Source of the DNA: DAOTXN01 sp034435435
Lineage (GTDB): Bacteria > Chloroflexota > Anaerolineae > S140-20
NCBI GenBank assembly: GCA_034435435.1
Contig: DAOTXN010000016.1
Span: 1 to 64,000 of the forward strand
DNA: 64,000 bases
Direction: 5' to 3'
The notes under the pieces were generated by a model, which was not told the DNA's origin, searched no databases, and saw only the letters and a list, made by a program, of their open reading frames with translations. Shown in pieces: positions 9,166-16,568 of the stretch. How positions within the stretch are numbered: position 1 is the first letter of the stretch; every line of letters starts with the position of its first letter. A program made the translations under genes and the position numbers.

Positions 9166-11157
9166 TTAATCCCCGCCTGTCGCGCCCAGCACGGCCGCGT
9201 CTTCTTGTTGCGCCACGCGCCGCCCTTCTTCGATATTCACCCGCCGCAGCATAAAGATGCCAAAGAAAAAGAGCACGATCAGGCTCAACACCGCCGGGCG
9301 ACTGCTGTCGAACATGGTCGCCGCGGCCGCAAAGAGCAGCGGGCCGATGATGGCCGAGAACTTTTCCATCACCCCGTACAATCCAAAAAACTCGCCGCTC
9401 TTGGCCGCCGGCGACATGCTGGCATACAAGCTGCGGCTGAGGGCCTGGCTGCCGCCCTGCACCATGGCCACCATCCACGCCAACAGCCAGAACTCGATGG
9501 TCGAGTCGAGGAAAAAGCCCCACACGGCGATGGCGGCGTAAACGCTCAACGCCAGGATGATGCCGCGCCGGGTATCCATACGCTCGGCCAGCCCGGAGAA
9601 GAGCCTGCGCCCCAGCAGCCACGCGAATATGCCGCCGATCACCTCCAACACCACGATCAAACCGATGATGATGGGCAGGCTATTCTGGCGAATGGGAGGC
9701 AGCACGGTGATTTCAGCGACGGTCATGCGCGCGCCCGCGCTCTGGGCGTCTTTGTCGCCTGTGTTGACCAGGCTCAACACGTGCTGGCCGGGTTCGTCGG
9801 CCTGGATTTCCTGGGTCACGCCGTAGCGCACAGTCCTTTGGTAAGCGTCGATCTCGAGCGGATCGTCGGTGTCGGGATCAATGTAGGGCTGGCCGTCTAT
9901 CTCGACCCTCCAGATGCCCCGGTCGGGGCCGGTGCTGTAGGTCAGTTCGACCTTTTGGCCGTTAAAGGGGAAATCGACCCGGGCGCCAGGTTCGGTTGTG
10001 GTGCGATACAGAGCGTCCTCGGCGGCGCGGAGCTTGCCGGCCGAGACGGTCTCGCTCTCCCACGCCCCCACAAAGCCAAACGCGGCGTGGTCAACGGCGT
10101 AATCGCCTTCACCGACGTGCGTGGCCGTGTCTTTATAAGGCGGTAACGACGCGCCGGTGATTTCCTGTGGTAAGATGTGCGCCCCCGCAATGCCCACCAC
10201 GGGCAACACGACCAGACTGAACAGGATGAACGCCAAAAAGAGCGGGCGGCGCGGCTCGGCTTGGCTCGGCAAGCGTCCAAAAATAAGGCTGAACGGGATG
10301 CCCACAAACTGCACCAGTAAAATCGCCAGGATCAGCTCAATGTCGCCAAAGCCCAATTCCGCGCCGTAAATGGCCGCCACGCCGATAATCGTGCCGATGC
10401 CGTCGTTGTAGATCAAAAATGCGACCAGATATTTGAACAACTCGCGGTATTGGCGAATGTCGCGCAAAGTGTCGCGCAGCCGCCTAAAGCTCACACCGAC
10501 GACGCTCTCGCCAGGGGCCAGCGCAGCCGTGGCAGCCGGCGGTTCGGGCACGCGCGTGAGCACCGGGATGGAAAAGATGGCCCACCAGATCGCCACGCTC
10601 AAAAACGAAAGCCGCGGACCCCACGTGCCGGGCAAAAACTGGATCATCACCACATTGATCGCCAGCAGCAGACCGCCGCCCAGATAGCCCAAAGCGTAGG
10701 CGCGGGTCGAGACCCGGTCCTGGTCATCCTTGCGCGCCACGTGAGGCAACAGCGCATCGGAAAAGACAATCGAGGCATTAAAGCCAATCTTGCCGATCAC
10801 AAAGAGGATCGAGGCCAGCAGCCAGTCGCCGGTATCCACGAGAACCAGCAACCCCGTCCCAATAATGCCAATGCCGGCAAAGAACGACAGGAAGCGTTTC
10901 TTGCCGCGCATCACGTCCGAGATGGTGCCCAGGATGGGAGAAAAAATCGCCACGATCAAGAGCGAGACGCTCAGGCCGATGCTCCAATAGGACGTGGCGA
11001 CGGCTTTGCTGGGCAGCGTGGCCCCGGCCACCTGGCTGTAATACACCGGCAGCACGACCGCCAGGATGGTGGTGGCAAAGGCCGAGTTGGCCCAGTCATA
11101 CATGCACCAAGCATTGACGAGCTGGGCATAAGTGTAGTTTTTTACCCTTGAGCGCAT
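9166..11157 (-). CDS. UMF1/Atg22-like MFS transporter with inserted beta-domain
   Basis: A protein of 663 aa. The N-terminus (YDWANSAFATTILAVVLPVYY) and the SDVMRGKKR loop are typical of the UMF1 family of MFS permeases. About eight helices lie in residues 1-325 and the rest after residue 490. Residues about 335-490 are a soluble insertion rich in beta-strands (FNGQKVELTYSTGPDRG, IWRVEIDG, GQHVLSLVNTG), like an extracellular beta-sandwich with sugar-binding character. Ordinary family members are about 430 aa and lack it. The substrate is unknown. The gene ends 15 nt from the stop of the convergent SARP gene. Its start has GGGAGGGG upstream. Confidence 0.8.
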   Translation of the reverse strand: MRSRVKNYTYAQLVNAWCMYDWANSAFATTILAVVLPVYYSQVAGATLPSKAVATSYWSIGLSVSLLIVAIFSPILGTISDVMRGKKRFLSFFAGIGIIGTGLLVLVDTGDWLLASILFVIGKIGFNASIVFSDALLPHVARKDDQDRVSTRAYALGYLGGGLLLAINVVMIQFLPGTWGPRLSFLSVAIWWAIFSIPVLTRVPEPPAATAALAPGESVVGVSFRRLRDTLRDIRQYRELFKYLVAFLIYNDGIGTIIGVAAIYGAELGFGDIELILAILLVQFVGIPFSLIFGRLPSQAEPRRPLFLAFILFSLVVLPVVGIAGAHILPQEITGASLPPYKDTATHVGEGDYAVDHAAFGFVGAWESETVSAGKLRAAEDALYRTTTEPGARVDFPFNGQKVELTYSTGPDRGIWRVEIDGQPYIDPDTDDPLEIDAYQRTVRYGVTQEIQADEPGQHVLSLVNTGDKDAQSAGARMTVAEITVLPPIRQNSLPIIIGLIVVLEVIGGIFAWLLGRRLFSGLAERMDTRRGIILALSVYAAIAVWGFFLDSTIEFWLLAWMVAMVQGGSQALSRSLYASMSPAAKSGEFFGLYGVMEKFSAIIGPLLFAAAATMFDSSRPAVLSLIVLFFFGIFMLRRVNIEEGRRVAQQEDAAVLGATGGD

Positions 11158-11205
11158 GATTTCCCCTCCCTGTGGCGTATGGCTTTTGATGCAAATCCGG
11201 CCATT

Positions 11206-11233
11206 ATTGTACTCGGATTAAAATTTGAAGCAA
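11206..11233 (-). promoter_or_regulatory. Probable promoter of the MFS transporter gene
   Basis: Read on the minus strand: TTGCTT (11228-11233), a 16-nt spacer and TACAAT (11206-11211), about 50 nt before the ATG at 11157. Confidence 0.5.
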
Positions 11234-11285
11234 GCCAAGCCTGCCTGACAGGAAACCGGAGGGGCCGGCGGTATATTTGGCGTTT

Positions 11286-13526
11286 TCACATTTTGGGGGC
11301 AGGGTTAGCGTTTGAGCGGATCTTGGCCCTGTGCCGAGCCGGCGAGGTGAGACTTGCCTCGGCCACAGCTACGCGCACGCTACATACCTTGTAATCGGGG
11401 ATTTTGGCCCGTTTGTCCAGCCGGTTGTCGGTGAGTACGTTGGCGGCGGCCTCGGCAAAGTGAAAGGGGATGAACACCGTGCCTGCGGGCGAGCGCCCCG
11501 TGACCAACAGGCGGACGGTGATGGCTCCGCGCCGGCTGGACACCTCTACCCGGTCGCCGGTTTCCAACCCCAGCCGGGCGGCGTCGTGGGGATGCATCTC
11601 GACGGTGCACTCGGGCCAGATTGCGTCCAGCGCCGAGACGCGGGTCATTGTGCCTCCGTGCCAGTGGTACAGCACGCGCCCAGTGCTGAGCACCAGGGGG
11701 TATTCGTCGTCGGGCAGCTCGCTCTCGGTTCCATACTCCACCGGCCAGAACTTGCCCCGCCCACGCGGAAACTCGTCCTCGAACAGATACGGCGTGCCGG
11801 AGTGGTCGAGCGCCGGGCAGGGCCAGTGCACGCCGCCCTCGCGCTCCAGCCGCGCGTAGGTGATGCCGTAAAAATCGGGCGTGACGCGGCGCATCTCTTC
11901 CCACACGTCGGAGGGGTGGGCGTAAGTCCAATCGGCGAGCACGGCGTCGGCATGCTGACAGAGGTGTGCGTCGAACTCGCGGGTGGAACCGTCGGGGTGC
12001 TGTTCGGCCTGCTCACAAATCAGCCGTACCGTCCGCCGGGCCAGGTCAGAGAGGATGTCCCAGTCGGCGCGGGCCTGACCGGGCGGCTGGATGGCCTTGC
12101 GCCCGCGCTGCACGCGGCGGTCCGAGTTGGTAAAAGTGCCGTCCTTTTCGGCAAAGCTGGCCGCGGGCAGGATCACGTCGGCGTACACGTTGGTCTCGTT
12201 GAAAAAAATGTCCTGGGCCACGAAAAACTCGAGTTGCTCGACCGCGTGCTGGGCGTGGCGCAGGTTCGGCTCGCTCATCAGCGGATTTTCGCCCATCACG
12301 AACCAGCCCCGCACGCGCCCGGTGAGCACACCGTCCACCATCTCGGTGACGGTCAGGCCGGGCTGCTCGGGCAGGCGGACGTGCCATGCCTCCTCAAAGC
12401 GCTGGCGCACGTCGGGATGGGTGAGCGGCTGGTAGGCGGTGTACACGTTGGGCAGTCCGCCCACGTCGGAACAGCCTTGCACGTTGTTCTGGCCGCGCAG
12501 CGGGTTCAGTCCCGTGCCGGGCCGCCCCACGTGACCGCACATCAGAGCCAGATTGGTCAAAGTGAGCGTGTTGTCGGTGCCGTGCGTGCTCTGGCTGATG
12601 CCCATGCCCCAGTACATGGCCGCCGCCCCGGCCCCGGCGTACAGGCGCGCCGCGCGGCGGATGTCGTCGGCGGGCACGCCGGTGATGCGCTCGGCCCATT
12701 CGGGGGTTTTGTCTTCCAGGCTTTTCACGTATTCGGCAAAGCCCTCGGTGCGGGCGGCGATAAAGGCCTCGTTGTAAAGTTTTTCTTTGACCACGACGTG
12801 GGCCATGGCGTTGAACAGGGCTGTGTCGGTGCCGGGTTGATGGCGCAGCCACAGCTCGGCAAAATGGGTCATCTCGGTCTGGCGCGGGTCGGCCACGATG
12901 AGCCGGGCGCCGTTTTTGCGCACCGCTTGCTTGAGAAAGGTAGCGATGACCGGGTGGGTCTCGGCGGTGTTGGAGCCGATGACCATGAAACATTCCAGGT
13001 CTTTCATTTCGGCAATCGAGTTGCTCATGGCGCTGGAACCGATAGCCAGTTGCAGGCCGGTCACACTGCCGGCGTGGCACAACCGGGCGCAATGGTCCAC
13101 GTTGTTGGTGCCGATGACCGCCCGCACATATTTCTGCAGCAAATAGTTATCTTCGTTGGTGGCCTTGGCGCAGGCGTTGGCGGTGATGCTGTCGGGACCG
13201 TATTGCCAGCGCAGCTCCAACAAGCGTCGGGCGACCAGGTCCAGCGCCTCGTCCCACGTCGCTTCACGCCAGTCGCCGGGGCCGGCGGCGGCGGTTCGTG
13301 CGCCGGGCGCTTGCGGTTCGCGGCGGATGAGCGGCGCGGTCAGGCGACCGGCGCCATGCACAAAGTCTATGCCATAGCGCCCCTTGACGCACAGCCGGCC
13401 ATAGTTGGGCGCGGCGTCGAACGGCGCATCCACGCGCACGACGCGCTCATCTTGAATGTTCAACAACACCTGACAACCCACCCCACAATACGGACAAGTC
13501 GAACGCACCACACGATCCATTTCCAT
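11286..13526 (-). CDS. fdhA: Formate dehydrogenase catalytic (molybdopterin) subunit
   Basis: A protein of 746 aa. It oxidises formate to CO2 at a bis-molybdopterin guanine dinucleotide Mo/W centre. An N-terminal [4Fe-4S] site is formed by Cys11, Cys14, Cys18 and Cys46 (CPYCGVGC, RLCVKGR). The active-site motif CARLCHAG gives Cys150-His151, so this is the cysteine form, not selenocysteine. Further marks are VIGSNTAETHP, GMGISQSTHGTDN and GQNNVQGCSDVGGLPN, and a C-terminal dinucleotide-binding domain (STGRVLYHWHGGTMTR). It lacks the long N-terminal iron-sulfur extension of FdsA-type subunits; that role is carried by the separate gene just upstream. About 25 residues at the C-terminus look unstructured. 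Probably cytoplasmic and NAD-linked through the NuoEF fusion nearby. Confidence 0.9.
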   Translation of the reverse strand: MEMDRVVRSTCPYCGVGCQVLLNIQDERVVRVDAPFDAAPNYGRLCVKGRYGIDFVHGAGRLTAPLIRREPQAPGARTAAAGPGDWREATWDEALDLVARRLLELRWQYGPDSITANACAKATNEDNYLLQKYVRAVIGTNNVDHCARLCHAGSVTGLQLAIGSSAMSNSIAEMKDLECFMVIGSNTAETHPVIATFLKQAVRKNGARLIVADPRQTEMTHFAELWLRHQPGTDTALFNAMAHVVVKEKLYNEAFIAARTEGFAEYVKSLEDKTPEWAERITGVPADDIRRAARLYAGAGAAAMYWGMGISQSTHGTDNTLTLTNLALMCGHVGRPGTGLNPLRGQNNVQGCSDVGGLPNVYTAYQPLTHPDVRQRFEEAWHVRLPEQPGLTVTEMVDGVLTGRVRGWFVMGENPLMSEPNLRHAQHAVEQLEFFVAQDIFFNETNVYADVILPAASFAEKDGTFTNSDRRVQRGRKAIQPPGQARADWDILSDLARRTVRLICEQAEQHPDGSTREFDAHLCQHADAVLADWTYAHPSDVWEEMRRVTPDFYGITYARLEREGGVHWPCPALDHSGTPYLFEDEFPRGRGKFWPVEYGTESELPDDEYPLVLSTGRVLYHWHGGTMTRVSALDAIWPECTVEMHPHDAARLGLETGDRVEVSSRRGAITVRLLVTGRSPAGTVFIPFHFAEAAANVLTDNRLDKRAKIPDYKVCSVRVAVAEASLTSPARHRAKIRSNANPAPKM

Positions 13527-13547
13527 CAGCCATTCTCCAAGAAATCA

Positions 13548-13609
13548 ACCACGGATTGCACAGATTTCACAGACAAAGCAAAATCCGTGTAATCCGTGAA
13601 ATCTGTGGT
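13548..13609. repeat. Palindromic CACAGATTTCACGGATT-family repeat
   Basis: CCACGGATTGCACAGATTTC on the left faces ATCCGTGAAATCTGTGG on the right with related blocks in reverse order. It fills the gap between the iron-sulfur subunit stop (13610) and the fdhA start. The same units occur at 5262-5342 and 36343-36423. Confidence 0.65.
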
Positions 13610-14248
13610 CTATCCCTGCTCCAATTCGAACTCAACTTTGGCTTTAAGCGCGCCGGTGGGACACACGCCCACGCAGTTGCCGCAAAAGACACACGTGGTG
13701 TCGGGCATGGGCTGACCGAAGACGGTGGCGACGTGGCTCTCCATGCCCCGCCCGCCCCAGGTGAGGGCAAAGGTATACTGCACATCGTCGGCGCACACCT
13801 GGATGCAGCGCCAGCACATCACGCACTGGCTATAATCGCGCACGTAAAAGGGGTTGTCGTCGTACACCTCGAACGCGCGCCGCTTGCCCCCGGCAAAGCG
13901 CTCCACGTCCGCGCCGTAGCGCTTGATGTACACCTGAATCTCCGGCGCTTGGCTCAGGTCTACCGTGGAGGCCAGCAGCTCCAAAATCACCCGCCGGGCC
14001 GCGTTGACCCGCTCTGTCTCGGTGTTGACGATCATATCGGGCCGGACCGGGACCACGCACGCCGGTTGCAGCACGCGCGCGCCAACCACCTCGACTGTGC
14101 ACAGCCGGCACACGGCGTTGGCGGTCAGGTTGGGGTGGTAGCAGAGGGCGGGGATTTCGACGCCGATGGTCCGGGCGGCCTGCAGAATCGTCGCGCCGGG
14201 CGGCACGCGCACGGTCTGCCCGTTGATGGTCAGCGAAACAAATTCCAT
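13610..14248 (-). CDS. Iron-sulfur electron-transfer subunit (HoxU/NuoG N-terminal type)
   Basis: A protein of 212 aa. The N-terminal plant-type [2Fe-2S] ferredoxin fold has Cys36, Cys47, Cys50 and Cys64. Two [4Fe-4S] sites follow, CVMCWRCIQVC (Cys142-Cys152) and CVFCGNCVGVC (Cys186-Cys196). The His/Cys cluster that normally lies between them in NuoG and HoxU (H-x3-C-x2-C) is absent: the stretch around residues 90-112 has no Cys. It should carry electrons between the FdhA active site and the flavin subunit NuoEF. It is co-oriented with fdhA downstream and follows a GNAT gene by 1 nt. Confidence 0.85.
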   Translation of the reverse strand: MEFVSLTINGQTVRVPPGATILQAARTIGVEIPALCYHPNLTANAVCRLCTVEVVGARVLQPACVVPVRPDMIVNTETERVNAARRVILELLASTVDLSQAPEIQVYIKRYGADVERFAGGKRRAFEVYDDNPFYVRDYSQCVMCWRCIQVCADDVQYTFALTWGGRGMESHVATVFGQPMPDTTCVFCGNCVGVCPTGALKAKVEFELEQG

Positions 14249-14249
14249 T

Positions 14250-14807
14250 TTAACCGTCCTTGAAATCTTGTGGAATCAGCGAGTGCATCACGGCGTCGTG
14301 GATGCGGTCGCGCACCGGCATCCGGTTGCGCAGCACCCCCTCGCGCGTCGCGCCGACTTTTTCGGCCACGCGCAGACTGGCGCGGTTGTCCACGGCGACG
14401 ACGATCTCGACCCGCACAAGCTCGATGCGCTCGAAAGCCAAGCGCGCCATCAACTGGACCGCCCGGCTGGCGATCCCCCGGCGCGTGCGGCCGGTGCGCA
14501 CCCAATAGCCCAGGTCGGCCATGCGATACGTGGGGCTCACGTGGCTCAAGCCACAGCCGCCCAGAAACTCCCCGTCCGAAGCGGCGGTGATGGCGAATTG
14601 ATAATTCGTCCCCGCTTCCCAGCCCGCCGGCAGCGATTCGATCCACTTGCGAGCGTCCTGCTCGCCAAAGCCGTCGTAGCACCAGGACATCCACGGCTTT
14701 AACTCTGGAATGGATTCCCGGACCGCTTCGACGAGCAGCGGGGCGTCATCCAGGCGATAAGGTCGAAGCAATACCACGCCATCGGATAGCCGGACCGGTT
14801 CCGACAT
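14250..14807 (-). CDS. GNAT-family N-acetyltransferase (RimJ/RimL type)
   Basis: A protein of 185 aa. Strand and helix order fits RimL-like acetyltransferases: VVLLRPYRLDDAPLLVEAV at the start, the acetyl-CoA loop WVRTGRTRRGIASRAV (Q/R-x-x-G-x-A type) and the late VAVDNRASLRVAEKVGA motif. The start at 14807 (MSEPVRL) is chosen because the longer frame would run into the MITE at 14860-14976. It probably acetylates a protein N-terminus, an amino acid or a small amine. The stop lies 1 nt before the start of the iron-sulfur subunit gene, so the two may share a transcript without being functionally linked. Confidence 0.8.
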   Translation of the reverse strand: MSEPVRLSDGVVLLRPYRLDDAPLLVEAVRESIPELKPWMSWCYDGFGEQDARKWIESLPAGWEAGTNYQFAITAASDGEFLGGCGLSHVSPTYRMADLGYWVRTGRTRRGIASRAVQLMARLAFERIELVRVEIVVAVDNRASLRVAEKVGATREGVLRNRMPVRDRIHDAVMHSLIPQDFKDG

Positions 14808-14808
14808 A

Positions 14809-14837
14809 TTGTGTTCCCATCCTTTTGATGATATAAT
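14809..14837 (+). promoter_or_regulatory. Promoter upstream of the MITE and riboswitch
   Basis: TTGTGT (14809-14814), a 17-nt spacer and TATAAT (14832-14837) with an extended -10 (TGATATAAT). Transcription would begin near 14844, pass through the MITE and enter the ykkC-type aptamer and the EamA gene. Confidence 0.65.
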
Positions 14838-14859
14838 TCCGGCGTCGCCAATCAGGTGA

Positions 14860-14976
14860 CTAGCAGCCTGTCGGAGAACCCTGTAATATAGGGCCTTGTG
14901 CCCGTTTTTTGCTCGTTTTGCGCCCATTTTGGACGCCCACAAGGGGCTAAATTACGTCTCTCCGACAGGCTGCTAG
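14860..14976. mobile_element. MITE, copy 1 (117 bp)
   Basis: Perfect 18-bp terminal inverted repeats, CTAGCAGCCTGTCGGAGA (14860-14877) and its complement (14959-14976). The inner parts also pair (GTAATATAGGGCCTTGTG against CACAAGGGGCTAAATTAC), so the whole element can fold as one hairpin. There is no coding capacity. Both ends carry CTAG, compatible with insertion at a TA inside CTAG, as for IS630/Tc1-like elements; that family assignment is inference. A second copy lies at 16454-16548. Confidence 0.85.
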
Positions 14977-15045
14977 GGTTCCTCTGGCGTTTGCCAGGTC
15001 TGGTCCGAGCGTCACACAAAGTACCTAAAGGGACAAAAGCCTGGA
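14973..15045 (+). ncRNA. ykkC-family riboswitch aptamer, probably guanidine-I
   Basis: The conserved ykkC blocks occur in order: CTAGGGTTCC (14973-14982), a small hairpin CTGGC-GTTTG-CCAG, CTGGTCCGAGCG (15000-15011) and GGGACAAAAGCCTGGAG (15030-15046). CTAGG pairs with CCTGG to make P1, and GTCC pairs with GGAC. The CCGAG core favours the guanidine-I subtype over ppGpp or PRPP variants, but the segment before GGGACAAAAG (GTACCTAAA) is not the textbook ACGG form, so the ligand is not certain. A terminator hairpin and a transporter gene follow at once, the usual arrangement for this class. Confidence 0.8.
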
Positions 15046-15092
15046 GGGGTTAGATTGCCGTGCGATGTCGCACGCCGCTAACCCTTTTTATT
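15046..15092 (+). terminator. Riboswitch expression-platform terminator
   Basis: GGGGTTAG (15046-15053) pairs with CTAACCC (15078-15084), enclosing a second stem CGTGCGA-TG-TCGCACG, followed by TTTTTATTT. It begins next to the 3' strand of the aptamer P1, so ligand binding could decide between terminator and read-through into the EamA gene. Confidence 0.8.
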
Positions 15093-15108
15093 TGTCGGGA
15101 GGTCTGTG

Positions 15109-16005
15109 ATGCTCAAAAATCTGTCGTCTCATTCTCGCGCCGTTCTCCAGGCGTTGTTTGTCACCTTTCTGTGGTCCTCGTCTTGGGTGCTGATCAAAAT
15201 CGGCCTGGAACACATCCCCGCCCTTTCCTTCGCCGGGCTGCGCTACGTGCTGGCCTTTGCCTGCCTTTGTGCGTTTGCCCTTCGCTCCCTCCAGCTCACT
15301 GCTCTGCGCCACCTCTCCGCGCGCACGTGGGCCCAGCTCGCCCTGTTGGGTCTGCTGTTTTACGCCGTCACGCAGGGCGCATCTTTTCTCAGCCTGGCTT
15401 ACTTGCCTGCCGTGACCGCCAGCCTGTTGTGGAGCTTTACCTCCATCATCGTGGCCCTGCTGGGCATCTTGTTACTGGACGAGCGACCCACGCTGGCGCA
15501 ATGGGCCGGCAGCGCCCTGTATCTGCTCGGCGTGCTGATCTACTTTTACCCGGTCGCGCTGCCCACGCAAGAGATCATCGGGCTGACCGTCGCCAGCGTC
15601 GGCGTGCTGGCCAACGCCTTTTCAGCGATTCTCGGTCGCTGCGTGAACCGGGACGGCGAGCTGGATCCGCTGACTGTCACCGTCGCCAGCATGGGCATCG
15701 GCGCGGTCGTCCTGCTCGCCGCCGGCGTCGGCGCGCAAGGCTTGCCCCGACTGACCCCACTTCACTGGGCCATCGTGGCCTGGCTGGCCGTGGTCAACAG
15801 CGCCCTGGCCTTTACGCTGTGGAACCGCACCCTGCGCACGCTGTCGGCCATAGAGTCCAGCATCATCAACAACACCATGCTGTTCCAGATCACGCTGCTG
15901 GCGTGGGCCTTTTTGGGCGAACGCCTGGCTTTGAAACAGGTGATCGGCATGGTATTGGCAGGGCTGGGCGCCCTGACCGTGCAGATGCGCAACGGGCGGC
16001 GTTGA
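15109..16005 (+). CDS. EamA-family (DMT) transporter under riboswitch control
   Basis: A protein of 298 aa with ten predicted helices in two EamA halves: residues about 10-140 (FVTFLWSSSWVLIKIGL, SFAGLRYVLAF) and 155-290 (NSALAFTLWNRTLRTLSAIES, LGERLALKQVIGMVLAGLGAL). Located in the inner membrane, it probably exports a small metabolite. GGGAGG lies 6 nt upstream of the ATG at 15109; a GTG sits one codon before. The leader carries a ykkC-type aptamer and terminator. If the aptamer binds guanidine, this protein would be a candidate guanidine or guanidinium-compound exporter, although the usual partners are SMR-type Gdx proteins. Confidence 0.85.
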   Translation: MLKNLSSHSRAVLQALFVTFLWSSSWVLIKIGLEHIPALSFAGLRYVLAFACLCAFALRSLQLTALRHLSARTWAQLALLGLLFYAVTQGASFLSLAYLPAVTASLLWSFTSIIVALLGILLLDERPTLAQWAGSALYLLGVLIYFYPVALPTQEIIGLTVASVGVLANAFSAILGRCVNRDGELDPLTVTVASMGIGAVVLLAAGVGAQGLPRLTPLHWAIVAWLAVVNSALAFTLWNRTLRTLSAIESSIINNTMLFQITLLAWAFLGERLALKQVIGMVLAGLGALTVQMRNGRR

Positions 16006-16011
16006 CCTCAA

Positions 16012-16416
16012 TCAGTATGTCAGCACGCGAGGTAGCTGTTTGGCTTGCTCTACCCAGTCTTTTACCTGATCCGGCGTGGGTGTGCGGCGCACTAGTTTTT
16101 TCTCTTCGTTGATCTCGACGAGCTTTTGGGCCAGGTTCTCTGGGTTGCGCTGCGCCAGCTCAGGCACGGTGTCCACCCCGGCCACTTCTAGCAAGTCGGC
16201 GTATTCTTCGCCCACACCCTTGATGCGGAACAGGTCAGCCCGGTTGATCCACTTGAGCAGCAGCTTGCTGCTGATGCCGGTTGTCTCTTCCAACTCTTTG
16301 CGCCCGGCGGGCGTCGCGCCTGTTTCCAGCAAGGCTTCGGTGGTGGCAATTCCTGCATCCTTGAGTTTCTGCGCATAGATCTCGCCGATGCCTTCAACTT
16401 CGGTCAACTTGGTCAT
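16012..16416 (-). CDS. DUF4332 helix-hairpin-helix protein
   Basis: A protein of 134 aa with two helix-hairpin-helix units: VEGIGEIYAQKLKDAGI (near residue 8) and IKGVGEEYADLLEVAGV (near residue 64), as in DUF4332. Such units often contact DNA or RNA backbone, but the family has no settled function. AAAGGA lies upstream of the ATG. It is convergent with the EamA gene (6 nt between stops), and the second MITE copy lies upstream. Confidence 0.8.
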   Translation of the reverse strand: MTKLTEVEGIGEIYAQKLKDAGIATTEALLETGATPAGRKELEETTGISSKLLLKWINRADLFRIKGVGEEYADLLEVAGVDTVPELAQRNPENLAQKLVEINEEKKLVRRTPTPDQVKDWVEQAKQLPRVLTY

Positions 16417-16453
16417 GTTTTGTTTCCTTTCTTGTTCTCAAATTTAATCAGCC

Positions 16454-16548
16454 CTAGCAGCCTGTCGGAGAACCCTGTAATATAGGGCCTTGTGCCCATT
16501 TTGGACGCCCACAAGGGGCTAAATTACATCTTTCCTACAGACTGCTAG
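16454..16548. mobile_element. MITE, copy 2 (95 bp, internally deleted)
   Basis: The same left end as copy 1 (CTAGCAGCCTGTCGGAGAA) and the same core (CCCTGTAATATAGGGCCTTG), but 22 bp shorter: the segment between two GCCC direct repeats is missing. The right arm is decayed (TCCTACAGACTGCTAG). It lies between the DUF4332 gene and the NuoEF fusion gene. Confidence 0.85.
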
Positions 16549-16568
16549 TGGGCTTGATTCCGCTCGTT

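Noticed and set aside
8617..10146. Open frame of about 500 codons on the plus strand overlapping the SARP gene end and the MFS gene
   Set aside because: It joins an out-of-frame part of the SARP gene with antisense MFS sequence; composition and lack of motifs mark it as spurious.
11331..13592. Long open frame (about 750 codons) on the plus strand across fdhA
   Set aside because: It is the antisense shadow of a well-supported formate dehydrogenase gene in GC-rich DNA and has no recognisable motif. The same holds for long frames opposite sdhA (20015-21022), NuoEF (17142-18329) and the SARP gene (6393-7352).
14808..14942. Longer GNAT start upstream of 14807
   Set aside because: It would translate the MITE; the family N-terminus begins at MSEPVRL.
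15046..15092. Independent terminator of an upstream gene
   Set aside because: The nearest upstream genes read the other way; the hairpin directly follows a ykkC-type aptamer and fits as its expression platform.
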